64,000 bases of DNA, from the NCBI GenBank assembly GCA_037893245.1, contig JBAIAA010000815.1:950501-1014500 (forward strand), in the 5' to 3' direction. Each line of letters opens with the position of its first letter. Positions within the stretch are counted from its first letter, which is position 1. This document shows positions 1 through 23,400 of the stretch, piece after piece. Below the pieces are notes generated by a model. The model saw only the letters and a program-made list of their open reading frames with translations, made no database searches and was not told the origin of the DNA. The position numbers were made by a program, and so were the translations under genes. Source of the DNA: Crossaster papposus. Its lineage: Eukaryota > Echinodermata > Asteroidea > Velatida > Solasteridae.

Positions 1-11377
<11,377 letters not shown>

Positions 11378-12588
11378 CTTTCTACTCGGCTATGTATTTT
11401 CAGTGATCATAAAATTTCGTATGTGTCAGAAAACCGAGATTTGTTTGGTCCATGTCTGTACTTTAATAATGTGTCGTGTTCCCAAACGTTGTCAGGACAA
11501 GATGTACAAACTGCATCATGCTTAAAAAAAGAACTCAGTTTCAGGAGGTGCCCGACTAAAGCTGTACCCTCAAACTGTAATATAGTTGTAAGAGGGCGCT
11601 ATACCAAATTAACGGTGATTTCAGAGTTTTTTTCAACTTCGTCTTGAGCTAGGTTTGTTTTTGTCTCCAAATCAAAATACATGTACATGTACTACAAACT
11701 AGGAAGCAAACCACATCTTCTGGCATCATACGACTAATTTATCTTAATGTACAAATTATTTGGAGGTCCCGAAGTCAGAAGTGGGGTTATTAAAGGAAGA
11801 CTAGTAACCTTTAAAGGCAAAACACTTTAAAGCAAAAAAAGACTACATGTATATGAAACAAAGCCAGCGTTTTGAAAAAGGCTAATCTTAAGATAGAGGG
11901 CGCTATAACAAAATGACAGTGATAGCAATGCAAAAGATCACACAGTGCAGACGACAAAGGGCGCTATAACAAAAACACCAATGTCGACGTAGTTCCTGGA
12001 CAGTTAAAGTTCGGCAGGAAGTGTTGTTTTTAGATAGGTTCGTCTTCAAATTTCTCCTTCATTAATAATTGTTGTTAACATTCGGCATTTCAATATTATG
12101 TGCACAATGGTGTGGGTCACGGGTCATTCGGGATAACAAATGCTTTATCTTTTATCTAGATACCGAACTGGTTCGGATTCGATTTTTATCTTTCGTGTTT
12201 CGGGTCGGTTTGGCCCAAACAACTCAACTCGATCGATGTACATCATTAGTCAATACAGCTATACAAGTGTCTTGTCAGTAGGCTTATTATAGCGCAGCAT
12301 AAAGCCTGTAACTAACTACAATTTTTGCAAAGTTCAACGTGAAATATATTTTGTTTTCCTATATGTAGCCTGGTTTCATTTAGAAAATTTCCAAAAATTG
12401 ACATTCAAAACCTCTATCTTTTTCTCGTCTGGTGAAGTTACTATGTAATTTGTAAAGTTGGTTACGGGTAGTACTCGATTCCCTAATCTGAAATCGGTTC
12501 CTGACCCGGTCAGATACTCGACTCGAGTACCTAGTTCCGATGCACAGCCCTAATGTTAATCTGTCTTTTTTTGTGTGTGTCCCAACAG
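11378..12588. promoter_or_regulatory. Divergent spacer between TMEM185 and VMA21
   Basis: TMEM185 starts leftward at 11377, and the first visible VMA21 exon lies rightward at 12589, so this 1.2 kb probably holds both promoters and the undetected VMA21 first exon. No TATA box or CpG-rich core is convincing. AGGGCGCTATA occurs three times (11592, 11896, 11958). Confidence 0.35.
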
Positions 12589-12709
12589 ATTCTAGGATTG
12601 GTAAATCATCCCAAAATGACGCCCTACAAGACCATGTTTGTGTACTCCGGCTTCATGCTCTTTTTCCCAATTTTTATGTACTTCTTCTCCAAAGCGGTGA
12701 TTTTTGATG
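12589..12709 (+). CDS. VMA21: VMA21 penultimate coding exon
   Basis: The acceptor TGTGTGTCCCAACAG lies before 12589 and the donor GTAGGT after 12709. It encodes 40 codons plus one base and carries the first transmembrane helix. Confidence 0.83.
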
Positions 12710-14167
12710 GTAGGTTCAATTTGTTTTGGTATTTTGTATCAATTGAGGTAGCCCGATTTTTACAACTCTTACAACCAGTGTAGTCTGAAGGTTTGTGTTC
12801 CATCTTTACTGCGCGTCAAGTTTGCTTTAACCCTAACCATCCCAAATTTTGCAGGATTGATATCACTTGGAAGTTGATGCATCAAAGGAATTTGCAGGGT
12901 TGTGGGTCCTAAGTCCAGCGGCCGATTTCACGAAACGCTAGGATTAATCCTATCTCGAGTTAGGATGAGTAACTCATCCTAACTTGCATTGGATCTATTG
13001 CAAGTTAGGAGGAGTTACTCTTCCTAGGATTAATCCTAACATTGGTGAAATCGGCCGCAGGTCATAAGTCCTAAATTAGTGCTGGATGATTTTGCGCAGG
13101 ATTGAGGTTACTTGGGTATTTTATCCAAATGAGGAATTTGGAGGATTGAGGTTAAAGGGATTGTACACGTTTGGTAATTGGAACCCATTGTTTGTTTCAA
13201 TCCTATATAGTTATATACCATAAAACTAACCTGTAAAAATTTCATTTCGAAAGGTGGTAGCGATTTTGAGATATTGCCGAAAATCTGGAGCGGTTTATGT
13301 CCACGCAGGAATAATAATCTGCATTGGAATACACAGTCTGAGAAACGTCACTGCAGTAACGTTTCGCAGATTCAAATTTTTGGGGATAAAAAGTTAATTT
13401 TGTTCCCATAACCGCAGTACTTCAAAGTGAAATTTTCTAAAAATGCATTATACTATCCAAAGCTGCTGTACTTCCTACCAAGTAAGTTTTTTTATTGCCA
13501 TTAATTTTTGGAGTAATTACCAAACGTATACGATCCCTTTAATTGTTACTTTGTACTTTCACACTGCTCATGCTCTATGCACATTCCCCATAGAGCTTCA
13601 GTCAAGGTGCAAGTTATGAGTCAAGCCAGGGTGAGATGTTTGTCTACCAACAAATCCACTGTGTACAAGAAAAGCATTGCTCTTATGATCCTCTTCTGTA
13701 TTTCTCGAAAAACAAAAATACATAAATGTAATTTAATTAATCTTACTATTAATTCAACAATTTTTTTGGTTCAATTTATTTTTGTCATGGTAACTACTGT
13801 ACAACGATGACCTTATACCCAGGGTGATAGAGCCAGTATGAGGTAGTCTTGGTTGCAAGATGTCCTTAAAAAATAAAAAAAATAAAATAAAAAAAAATGC
13901 ATGGCCACATCGATTCCGGAGCTTTGGTCCGACCAGAAACCGACTATTTTGTTTTGCCTTATATCTAATTCAAATAATTTATTTATGAATATTTTTTTTT
14001 TCCCAGGGCTCTTTGGTATGGCAAACAATAACAGCATCTTCTACGCAGCCATGTCAGCGGTCGTCACGGTCCACATTGTCCTCGCCTTGTTCCTCTGGGC
14101 AGCATTCACAGAGACGCCCCCAGCCCTACCCCCGGCCCCACCTATACATGACGTTAAGCGGGACTGA
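12589..14167 (+). CDS. VMA21: VMA21, V-ATPase V0 assembly factor (2 of probably 3 exons)
   Basis: Exons 12589-12709 and 14007-14167 join through a phase-1 GT/AG intron and encode the C-terminal 93 residues, from ILGLVNHPK to HDVKRD and TGA at 14165. VMA21 is an ER membrane chaperone for assembly of the V0 sector of the vacuolar proton pump. Two hydrophobic helices are clear: YSGFMLFFPIFMYFF before the KAVIFDGLFGM loop, and FYAAMSAVVTVHIVLALFLW after it. This layout and the IFxG-GM motif match animal VMA21. The basic end (KRD) resembles the ER-retrieval tail of the family (KQD in human). A Pro-rich insert (PPALPPAPP) precedes it. The polypyrimidine/CAG at 12588 shows that coding sequence begins in an upstream exon I could not find, unless ATG 12616 is used. 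Confidence 0.85.
12918..13058. mobile_element. Short palindromic MITE in VMA21 intron
   Basis: A hairpin of 141 bp: GCGGCCGATTTCAC at the left end, GTGAAATCGGCCGC at the right, with a GGATTAATCC core repeated in both arms. No coding capacity. Confidence 0.7.
13156..13538. mobile_element. TTAA-type (piggyBac/Kolobok-like) MITE
   Basis: A 383-bp element. TIRs are AGGGATTGTACACGTTTGGTAAT and its inverse ending ATCCCT, flanked by TTAA at 13152-13155 and 13539-13542. The host repeat has an uninterrupted paralogous copy near positions 40-60 of the window, which shows that this is an insertion. No ORF. Confidence 0.8.
14007..14167 (+). CDS. VMA21: VMA21 last coding exon
   Basis: The acceptor TTTTTTCCCAG lies before 14007 and the stop TGA is at 14165-14167. 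It encodes GLFGMANNNSIFYAAM, the second transmembrane helix, a Pro-rich stretch and the KRD end. Confidence 0.87.
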
Positions 14168-17100
14168 GCCAGAAAGACTGGACACATTTTTATATGCATT
14201 GGAAATAAAATCAAGTCGTAAGCCCAGAGATTTGGATCACTCATTCCGGATGTGGAGTTTGCGTCTCGGCTAGCTTGCATTAACCCTAACCCTGCCAGAC
14301 CCAGCACAGTGCATCTGTGGTGACTGCTTGACCTTGCTGCACTCTGCACACAAGTCAATGTGACAAAGTAGGCAATCTGATGAGGGTTAGGGTTAATAGG
14401 TGCATCTGTGACAGACATCACGCTTATCCAAATTGTGAGGCATTCTGGCAAAATGAGACGGAACTGGGCAGACGTTGAAATGAGAGTTTGCAGATATTAG
14501 GAAAAGGAAAGAGAATACAATTCTTCTTACAGTACTGTTTGTTGCACTTCACTCGGACATTCCAGTGATGAGTTATGTCTGTTTAAAGTTTGCATTTATG
14601 GACATGTCAAATAGTAAAAAAATTGAAGAAAAGATGCCAAATGTATTTCTTTAAAAAAATATATTATATTCCACGTTTTATACTGCAACTTCAAAACATG
14701 TAGTAGACAAATAAAAAAATTGAAATAAAAAAGGCGCCCATTTTACTTTGAACTGTGCCCAGTAGTTCCCTCGGATTTTGCCAGAACGCCTCACAATTAC
14801 GAGATAATGCCAAACGAGTAACAGACAAGTTGCATTATTTGAATTGGAGGGGTATAATAATGGAGGAATTTGTTATTAAATTTTGTTTAATCTTTTAATT
14901 TTAAATAAAAATTTGTCCATGTACTTGCCTTTTGTGCAGCGTGATCAGCAGGCAGTAAAGCAATTTTCGAAATTTACCAGTCGCACAAATTGTTAATTTT
15001 TTTTTAAATAGGGGGGGGGGGGGGGGGGTGGTAATTATGTTTTTGTTAGAGAAGCAAATATTATTAAACAGTGGGCATTAAAATTATGAAATATATTGTT
15101 TATTTATTCTATTTGTATAATTTGATTACAATAATGAAATTGTTATTGTAGTGTGTCGTGGTGCGCAAGTTTAAACCATAGCGGGGGGACATGGATGCCT
15201 AGAATCATTAATATTTACTTTCAAATAAGTAAGATATATGCAAATGGTGTATCCTACCTTGGATGTTGTGCACACCTGACCCGGAAGCAACTTGACCCAA
15301 AACCGACTTCAGGAAGTTCCGATTTTCCGACATTATAGTCTTTTGGTTTTGAGCTTGTGACTTTTGTGTCGGGAAGGATCGGTTCAGCCATTTTGTAAAA
15401 AACCTGATACAGTTTTGAAATTTACGCTGTACAAGATCATTGTTTGTGCCTGTTTACTGCGTGCGTACCACCCTGTGCCATTGAAAAGGTACGAAGCACA
15501 GTCTGTAATCGGTAGGCCGTGTTATCGAGTGTTACCAATGACAGACAACCACCCACAAAGTCATGCATGTTCTGGCACAAAAAGCGGACACTGTGTTTGT
15601 GAATTATAGGACAATTTGCCCAAGCTAGATATTCAGGGTTTTTCAGGTTGGGTTTGGTCGGGTCAACTAAAAGTTCAGATTGGTTTTGGTTTGGATTTTG
15701 CTCTATATTAGTGCACATAGCTGCCCATAATTAAGTTAATGAACAAGTAACAATGGATTTAGTGCCAAGAAACAATAAATTGTTATTGTTAGTCTTTGTT
15801 TCTGTTGTTATATGTTCATAGTGTGTATACTTGTGGGAAGACCCTTGTTCCTTTAAAAATCTCAAACTCCATAGCGTTTTCCCTGTGGGGGAAAAATAGA
15901 TTTCTCAAGATTAGCACACATTAGTTTGCACACCAAATTGTGAATTTGTATCACTGTGGAGACATGGCATTGTTCATATATACAATTGTGTTTAAAATGC
16001 TACCGATACTACATGTACTTGAACCGCAATTACTTTCCTGGGTAGAAGTTTTGACTATATTTTACCCAAACACTAACCCTGGTTTTGAATAATTTTTTTA
16101 ATATTTTGAATTCCTTGTGGAGACCTATTCACCTTTAGAAATTACCCTACGGAGATGCATTCAGTCCTATTGTCCCTATTGTGTTTATGTCTCCACAGGG
16201 TACGGTATATCAAATCACACACACGTATCCTCAATTAGTCATGTATGGACCGGCAATCGTGGACGGGGCATTGTCCGACCGTCTTACCTCGTTTGTACTT
16301 GAACGTTTTTGGATGATCGCCATAGGATTTGTACACGAGTTTTAGATCGTGGACGCATTGTTTGCCTCCCAATTCTTTTGTCCTACGACCACGATTGCCG
16401 GTCACTACAAACGCACAGGTACCCACGTTTGTGTAAGGTGTAAATCCAGGAGTTTCTTTTGTTCCTCTCGATAATTTCCTTTGTTTGCAATTACCCATTG
16501 TTTGCCTCCCAATTCTTTTGTCCAACGACCACGATTGCCGGTCAATCACAAACGCACACACACCGGGGAAGACCTTTGTTACCCTTTTTTTATTCTCCCT
16601 TGTTTCTATACAAATCTCAAACTAGTTTTACCTGTGAGGGGAAAATAGATTTCTGAAAATTTTCGCTGTAGGAAAGATAGAGCCTATTGTTCCATTGTGT
16701 TTCCTTCTCCGGGGAGTCGGGTTGTCACTTTCCTCACTTTCCACCGCTGCGGCCCGGGTTCGATTCCCGTCCTGGTCCACATGTGGATTGGGTTTTCAGG
16801 CCATACCTGATTCCGTGGGTTTTCCTCGGAATGTTCTTTTGGGGGTTTTCCTCCCACCTCTAAAATTGTAATTTCTTCTCAATGTCTTCTCTACGGGTTT
16901 CTACAGTGCCTCTAGGGCGCGCTCTTGAGGATTTCTTGGTTTCAGTACTAGAAATATTAGAAAAATAATAATAACCAAGACTACATGTTTACGTACACAC
17001 ACACATACTCATCACACACCACAGAGTGTCAGTTCGTGATTGTATTGTGGACGGAGGGATCCTTGAGAAGAGACGGTGATTATAAACTAGGAAGACTATC

Positions 17101-17199
17101 ATTGTGAAGACCAACAAATAATCCTAAACATTAGTCAAAATCGAACATAATACTACTAGTCGGTTTCACTTGGCAGTCCTTTTCTTCATTTGAAATTAG
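14168..17199. other. Intergenic: VMA21 3' UTR side to AMDHD2 3' side
   Basis: AATAAA at 14204-14209 lies 37 bases after the VMA21 stop, and further AATAAA hexamers occur near 14720, so one may be the polyadenylation signal. There is a G-run at about 15011-15028 and a SINE at about 16735-16880. A partial direct repeat (TTGTTTGCCTCCCAATTC at about 16358 and 16498) has an inverted relative at about 23600-23690. I see no further gene. Confidence 0.4.
16735..16880 (+). mobile_element. tRNA-derived SINE fragment
   Basis: It contains a perfect RNA polymerase III B box, GGTTCGATTCC, at about 16758, preceded by GCTGCGGCCC. A GGGTTTTCCTCGGAATG...TTTTCCTCCCACCTC body follows, as in many invertebrate and fish SINEs. 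The acceptor stem is not complementary, so it is not a functional tRNA gene. Confidence 0.65.
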
Positions 17200-17467
17200 T
17201 CATAAGTATAGCCTGTTTGCCAGTTGCTCCGCTGACATGGTACTAGCGCTGTCCCAAACCATTTCGCCTCCGATGTAAGTCCTCTTCACGTTCAACTCGT
17301 CGTCCAGGAGGACGAAATCGGCCTCGGTGCCGTAATCCAGAGTGCCCTTGACGTGGTGTATCTTGAGGAGCTGTGCTGGGTGGAGGGTGGCGGCTTCTAA
17401 GGCCTCCACAGTGCTGCAGCCAGTCGCTTGCTTGAAGTGGCGTATACAGCTATCCATGGTGGCTATG
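17200..17467 (-). CDS. AMDHD2: AMDHD2 exon 8 (stop codon)
   Basis: The acceptor TTCATTTTAG lies before 17467 and the stop TGA is at 17202-17200. It encodes the C-terminal 88 residues plus part of a split Ser codon, including TLHPAQLL and ADFVLLDD. Confidence 0.95.
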
Positions 17468-20400
17468 CTAAAATGAACAGAAACAAGAACAAACTGTGAA
17501 AACCATGATGAGTTCAAACTCTGTGCACTTTGAAAGCAGCCATTTTTTTTGTATTGCCCCTTGCATACAGGTTAAAAACTCCACTCTGCTAAGCGTAGCC
17601 GCGAAAAATACGCGTGCTATTTGTGGCACCTTGCGCGTGAATGAAAGCATTGGGTTTGGCAAAATTGTAACGAGTCAGTGCTTTTTGTGACTCGACTCGC
17701 AGGGTGTAGTCGAGTCTTGTATTTAGCTCGAGTCAATTAGAGTCAAAAATATTTTAATACTATACAATAAAGAAACACAAGGTGGAAGTCCACGACACGG
17801 TGTATGTTTGTTGTATCACGGAGCAAGGAAAATAAACAGTTGCTGTATATGTGACCCACCACCCCAAAACCAGGCTGAAGTCGAAATTGTTCATATGAGA
17901 GATTTTTATACCATTGGGTTGCTAGCATTTTAAGCTTTAAACTAAGCTATAGTGGACTCGAATAGGTGGTATACTTTTGAAGTTGCATCTTTTTGAAGTT
18001 AGGAAGTGTCAAGGGATGCTTTTGAGAAAACGAGCAAAGTCGTTCATCATTATCATACATTATTGAGCAAAAATCAGGAGAAGGCCGATATTATTACTTT
18101 CGGGGATTTAAAAAAAAGTTTAAACATGAACAGCCTATAAATTATAGTTTTAACTAACGATATAAAAAAAATAAAAAAAAAAAAAAAAAAAATTGGTGTA
18201 CAATGTTGTATCTCGAAATGGCATTTGCCGACTTCCGTCGGTGTGGTTTTGGTGTGGTGTGTCACATATGTATACCATGTATGTAATTATGTATATAATT
18301 ATTCGCTAACATAAACGTGACTTGAACATAAACCAGCGCGGGCATAAGTCATTGCAAATATTTTTTCCCGCAAAGGTTTGCTCTTATTTTGGGGACTCGG
18401 GTCTTATTAGCTTTCACTCGAGTTGAGTCATTCTGATGAGGAACTTGAGTCGAGTCGAGTCATTTGCCTGCAGTTAGTCAAGTCGAGTCATTTACCTATC
18501 TCATGGGCAGGGTTGTAGTCGAGTCCCTGCAAGTCCGTTCACAAGTCCTTTCGTGAAGCCAGTCACAAGTCCCTTCATAAAGGCAGTCACAAGACTGGAT
18601 GAACAATGACAAAGGAATGCTTTTGTCAAAGCTGATTTGAATAGCTTGTGATTTGAATTGGAACCGAAGGACTTGTTATGGACTTGCAGGGACTTGTGAT
18701 GGACTCGACTACATTCCTGCTCATGGGACTCAAGTCGAGTCGCCAAAAAATGTGACTCGAGTCCGAGTCGAGTCATTGACCCGAGTCAGTACAACTCTGA
18801 TGTTTGGAATGCAGTATCTATTGATAATGCGGCTTTAGCTATGCGGCCAGCAAAGGGTTAATATTGTAACGATTCCGGCTCGCCTAATGTCAGTCTGAGC
18901 TAACCCCTAAGTAAAATCAAGTCCCAGTTATCTGCCGGAATCTTTAATGAAGTGTAGATGAGTGAGACAGGATTCTTGGAGGGAATGTGGGGAGCAATAA
19001 AAGATAATGTCCACAAGAGGGAGTAATTCTTTCAACCAATCAAAATGGTAATTCAGTTTATTGAAACTTCTCGAGTGCATCTGAGCTGAACATCTTTAAA
19101 ACAGCGCCCTCTATTATTGTAAACAAAGATATTCCAATGAAGCTGTGGCATGAGATTATTTAGTGGTAGCGTGAATAGCTTTAAGGATTCGATGGCCGCT
19201 ATTTCTGTCGTCTGTTATACAACAGGAATATAGCTCAAAAACATTACAGTGCATAAACTACTTTCTTTTAGTCTTTTTTACTAGCGTCGGATTTTACACA
19301 CACAGAAATGTCCATATGGTTTTCTCCGACAAAGCCCAATAGCGCAGATCTAGGCACGGTTGGGGGCTTTCTAAAATATGCCTCGAGGTCTTGTCTTGAG
19401 ATCTTGCGCGGCCCTGCTCCGATGGAACAGAACCCCAATAATCAGAAATCAGCGGAATTTATAGGCACGATGCGGACGCGCTCTACACGTGCTCGGAACG
19501 CGCATCTCATACAACAGCGATGATTGGCCAGATAATACAACAGTCTACGGTAGCTCGTAACAACACAACAGTACATGTACATGTACTGGCGCGGCTCACA
19601 GTTGTGTCGCACGCACGTACGGTATACGTGCGTGCACGTACAGCATGCAATACGTTCATTCAGTAAATTACGGCGCATAAACACACTACGTGGAGTCAGC
19701 GTAAGTACAGCTGAAAGTTCAGCCCCAAGGAATTATGACTGAAACAAGATCAAAGCATAAAATTCAACAAATGTTATTACATGTACTGATGTAAATAAAC
19801 TTCAAGATTCCAGCTAGGCTAGAGTTAGTTATAAACAAAGTTTCTAGAATTGGGATATTATTGAGCTAGGCAATAATAATTCAGTTAACTCTCAATAAAT
19901 AAGCGACCGTGGCTATTTTCGCCACACTATCAACAGATATAAGAATTAAGATAGGTTACAAAAATGTTTGCTCAAGCTGTAATCGAGGTCATCCGCACCC
20001 GCGCCTCAAGATGAGTGTGAACAAATGCAGGTAAATGTGCATTCGGTTGTGGGCAAGTTGTGCAATTGTTTTCAGGCATCGTCATGATCACCCACAAGGT
20101 GAAAATAAGAGTTGCCGATTGTCCTTAATGTGCATTTGCCTATTTCTAGTCGGTGACGTCTGGCCGTTACATGAATCATTTTTGCCCTTTTTTCGTCCTA
20201 TTGCACAAGGTCAACGCTCTAAACAGAAGGGTTGCATTTGCGTGCGTTACTAAGGCAACATACGCAGACGGTCGTTTAATACGGCAAACAGCCGTCAATG
20301 ATTGTGCAATCTTTATGCGTTGTGTTGTTCTTCGCTCCAGAGAATCACAGCCTTAAAATCAAATTTATTTATTATTACAAAGTTACATTTTGTGTCAGTG

Positions 20401-23400
20401 TACACCCGCCTATCAGTTTGTGAAAATGGTGATGATTTTAACTCACTAGTGCAGTGCCTGTTCAAAATGTGTCGGTTCGGGACGAGCGAATTGCTTGGCC
20501 TCAGGTAGACACGCAAACGTGACTGTATAAAGTGTATATTAATAGCAGCAGTGCATTTAATGCTTTTGTTTTTGTTACCCAATCCTTATATATTGGCCCA
20601 GGCAGGGTTCAAAGTGCAAGGAGGGCATCAAGAGGCACCCACATAGCGAGAGATGAGACGGCGGCTAGTCAGAGCGCCCCCATGGGGTGACGGTTTGTAA
20701 ACCATACTTACTCGTAACCGTTTGTCCGGCCTCGCCATGCCGTCCACCAACTTAGAAAGAAAAAGATTTGAACCCACGTGTTGTGCGGTCGGTGAAGGCA
20801 AGGAAAGAACCGCTACGTCAACCTGACTCCCACCTGCCGATTTTGAACTTCCTACAGTGCCTGGTTCTCAAAATGATTGAAAGTGCATACCTGGCCATGT
20901 TGCTTTTGCTTACCCCCTCTTCAATGTTACTACACCCTGCTTGGATCAATTTTACATCCACAATCTGCTTATAGGCCTTCCAGTACTGTATTCAAGTACT
21001 GTATTTGCAAGTATTGAGTTAAGTAAATTGGAACGAACGCATACCTTCCAGACAATGTTTGTGTCCCCGCTACGTACGCCCGGTTGTCATTGACTTGTAC
21101 AGTCACACTGCCCAGTTGGTGTATGCCACTAGGTAGACCGGTGGCTGCTATAGCGTCCGTTACCAACACAATCCCTGAACAATAGCATAATTATAATCCA
21201 ATGTCACAATGGAGCATGCACTATTAAGTTGAACTGTGGGGTGAGGGACGCAGACAATATTTTTAAGATTATCTTGCTGATGCTGATTATGGCAATTAAA
21301 TGTTTTTAAACTAAGAATCAGTTTGACCACTTCAAGTAAGTTGGTGGTCCACTGAACTCATTACCCCCTTATTAATAAATACCTTGAAGAGTTGATAGCT
21401 TCTGATTGGTCTAGACTCGATCACAAGTAGGGCATTATTTTGTAGTACTGGCCCCGGCTTTCAAGAAGAAGCTAATAAATGGCCCCTGAACCAGCATTAA
21501 TCAAGCATCATGTAAGACAATGATTGGCCAATTACAACAGTCCTACGGTAACTTGTAACAAGGACGTGTCAAATCTTTGTACAGCGCACACTATAAATGT
21601 ATGCATAGAACGTTAGTATCTAGCGGGCAGCATTATTTCAAATGCGCGCGTCGTCTGTTAATGTTAGCGCGTTGTTATGCACTGTGGTCATCAGTGGTCA
21701 GCTAGTCTAATCTTAAGGTATCGGTAATAAAACAACACACATTGAAGGGACAGAGTACCGTCCATAAGCTAAAATATGGCCTCTGAACACGAACACAAAA
21801 GTCTTGAAATATTGCCGAAAGAAAAGTCACAAAATTAGGAGCAATTTTTTTGTTAAAAGGAATAACAGTGCGAGGACCTGGTCCTTAACCATGTGATAAC
21901 GGACCGGGTTGGGGAATGACTGCTAGTAATGGACCTTGCCTTCGGATCAGTCTATTACCAATGGTCATCTCCCAACCCGGTCCATTATCACTTGCAGAAA
22001 AAACGGGTCCTCACACTGTTATTCCCTAAATGTTGTATACCATTGAAAAGCAGAATGTTCTGCAGAATCTAGATACAGGTATATCTCAATTCTTAAAAAG
22101 GTCTGACTTTAAGCTCATTTTGTGGAGACAGGTTAATTATGCCAAAAAGGTCCTGCGTCTTGACTTCAAGATTCTGACCATTCAGCAGATGCCTTCCAGG
22201 GCTGTCCCTTTTCCAGTATTTTAGTTTTCGATTATTCGAAACTCGTCGATCAAGTTTTACACACGCCAGCGGCAGCTGCCTTCCTCTCTGGTCAAAAGTT
22301 ATGTACAAGGCTGGCCAGTAAAACAAAAATGTGCATGTGGCGCTGAATATTATCAACACTTTTGCAGCTTTGAACGATAGTGGTGTGCATTTACGGGTAT
22401 TACTGGAACCGGGTACCCGATTGAAAGCGATACGGGTACCCATCAAATAAACTTAACCTCAAAATTTAAATCTTTGAAGTTGCTGCCCAGTTGTTTGTTA
22501 CAGTATTGTTTAAAGACCAAACAAGGCCGACAAATCAGGTATAGAATTCAATCCTGAGTGAGTTGGTCTGGTTTGGGTTACAAAATCTTATTTTTTCAGA
22601 CTGGAAACATTGGAAAAAAAGGCGTAGGTAGCATGTGAACTGCCGTGAACCCTATACATGCAGGCAACAAGCTGTTAGAGATTGTTGAGGTGCGGAACGA
22701 AAGTTCTATTCTATTGTCCAAGAAGTTATTTTGTAATTTAAAAGTTTGTTATGGGTACTCGATTTCCTAAACTGAAACTGGTTTCTGACATCAATGGTCG
22801 GGTGCTAGATTCCGAAGCGGTGCCCTATACAACTTACAAATGTGACCCGCTCTACAAAAAAGAATTATTATGTCACAATAAAGTGAAATTGAGTTAAACA
22901 TGGTTGAGAAGCCCACAACATATTCATTTGTTATTTAATAGAGCTCCAGAGCCCCTCCCATTCTGGACATATGACATGTTTGCTTATTGATTACTTCCTT
23001 AGAGTTCAAATTGTACAACTATTAAAACAGGCTTTGAAATAGTTAGCTCTGTTGTAGCACAACAGAACGCTGCACACACAGAATTAATTATTTTGCCCAC
23101 TTTTTCCATTAAAATCAACATTTTTCTGAATGAAACCTGAAACTTTATTAAAGATGTCAGTCATGACAAAAATAAAATAAAATCACATTTTGATGAAATG
23201 TTCAACATCTCAACGTTAAGCGGGCTGTTACATGATAATGCACAGCGCGACATAATACTCTTTTTTTGTGGAGCTGGTCACAATGGTCTAGTGTAGATTT
23301 AACTGAATACATGCATGCTACCTTTGGGATGTGCCCTGTACGCAATCCTAAGAGCGGCTGGATTTGTGTGAATGCCGTCGGCTATCATGCCATAGAACAC

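Noticed and set aside
12069-12281. 70-codon ORF as VMA21 exon 1
   Set aside because: No donor in the right phase, and no resemblance to VMA21 N-termini.
16745-16795. tRNA gene
   Set aside because: The B box is present but there is no pairing acceptor stem or recognisable anticodon arm. It continues into a SINE body.
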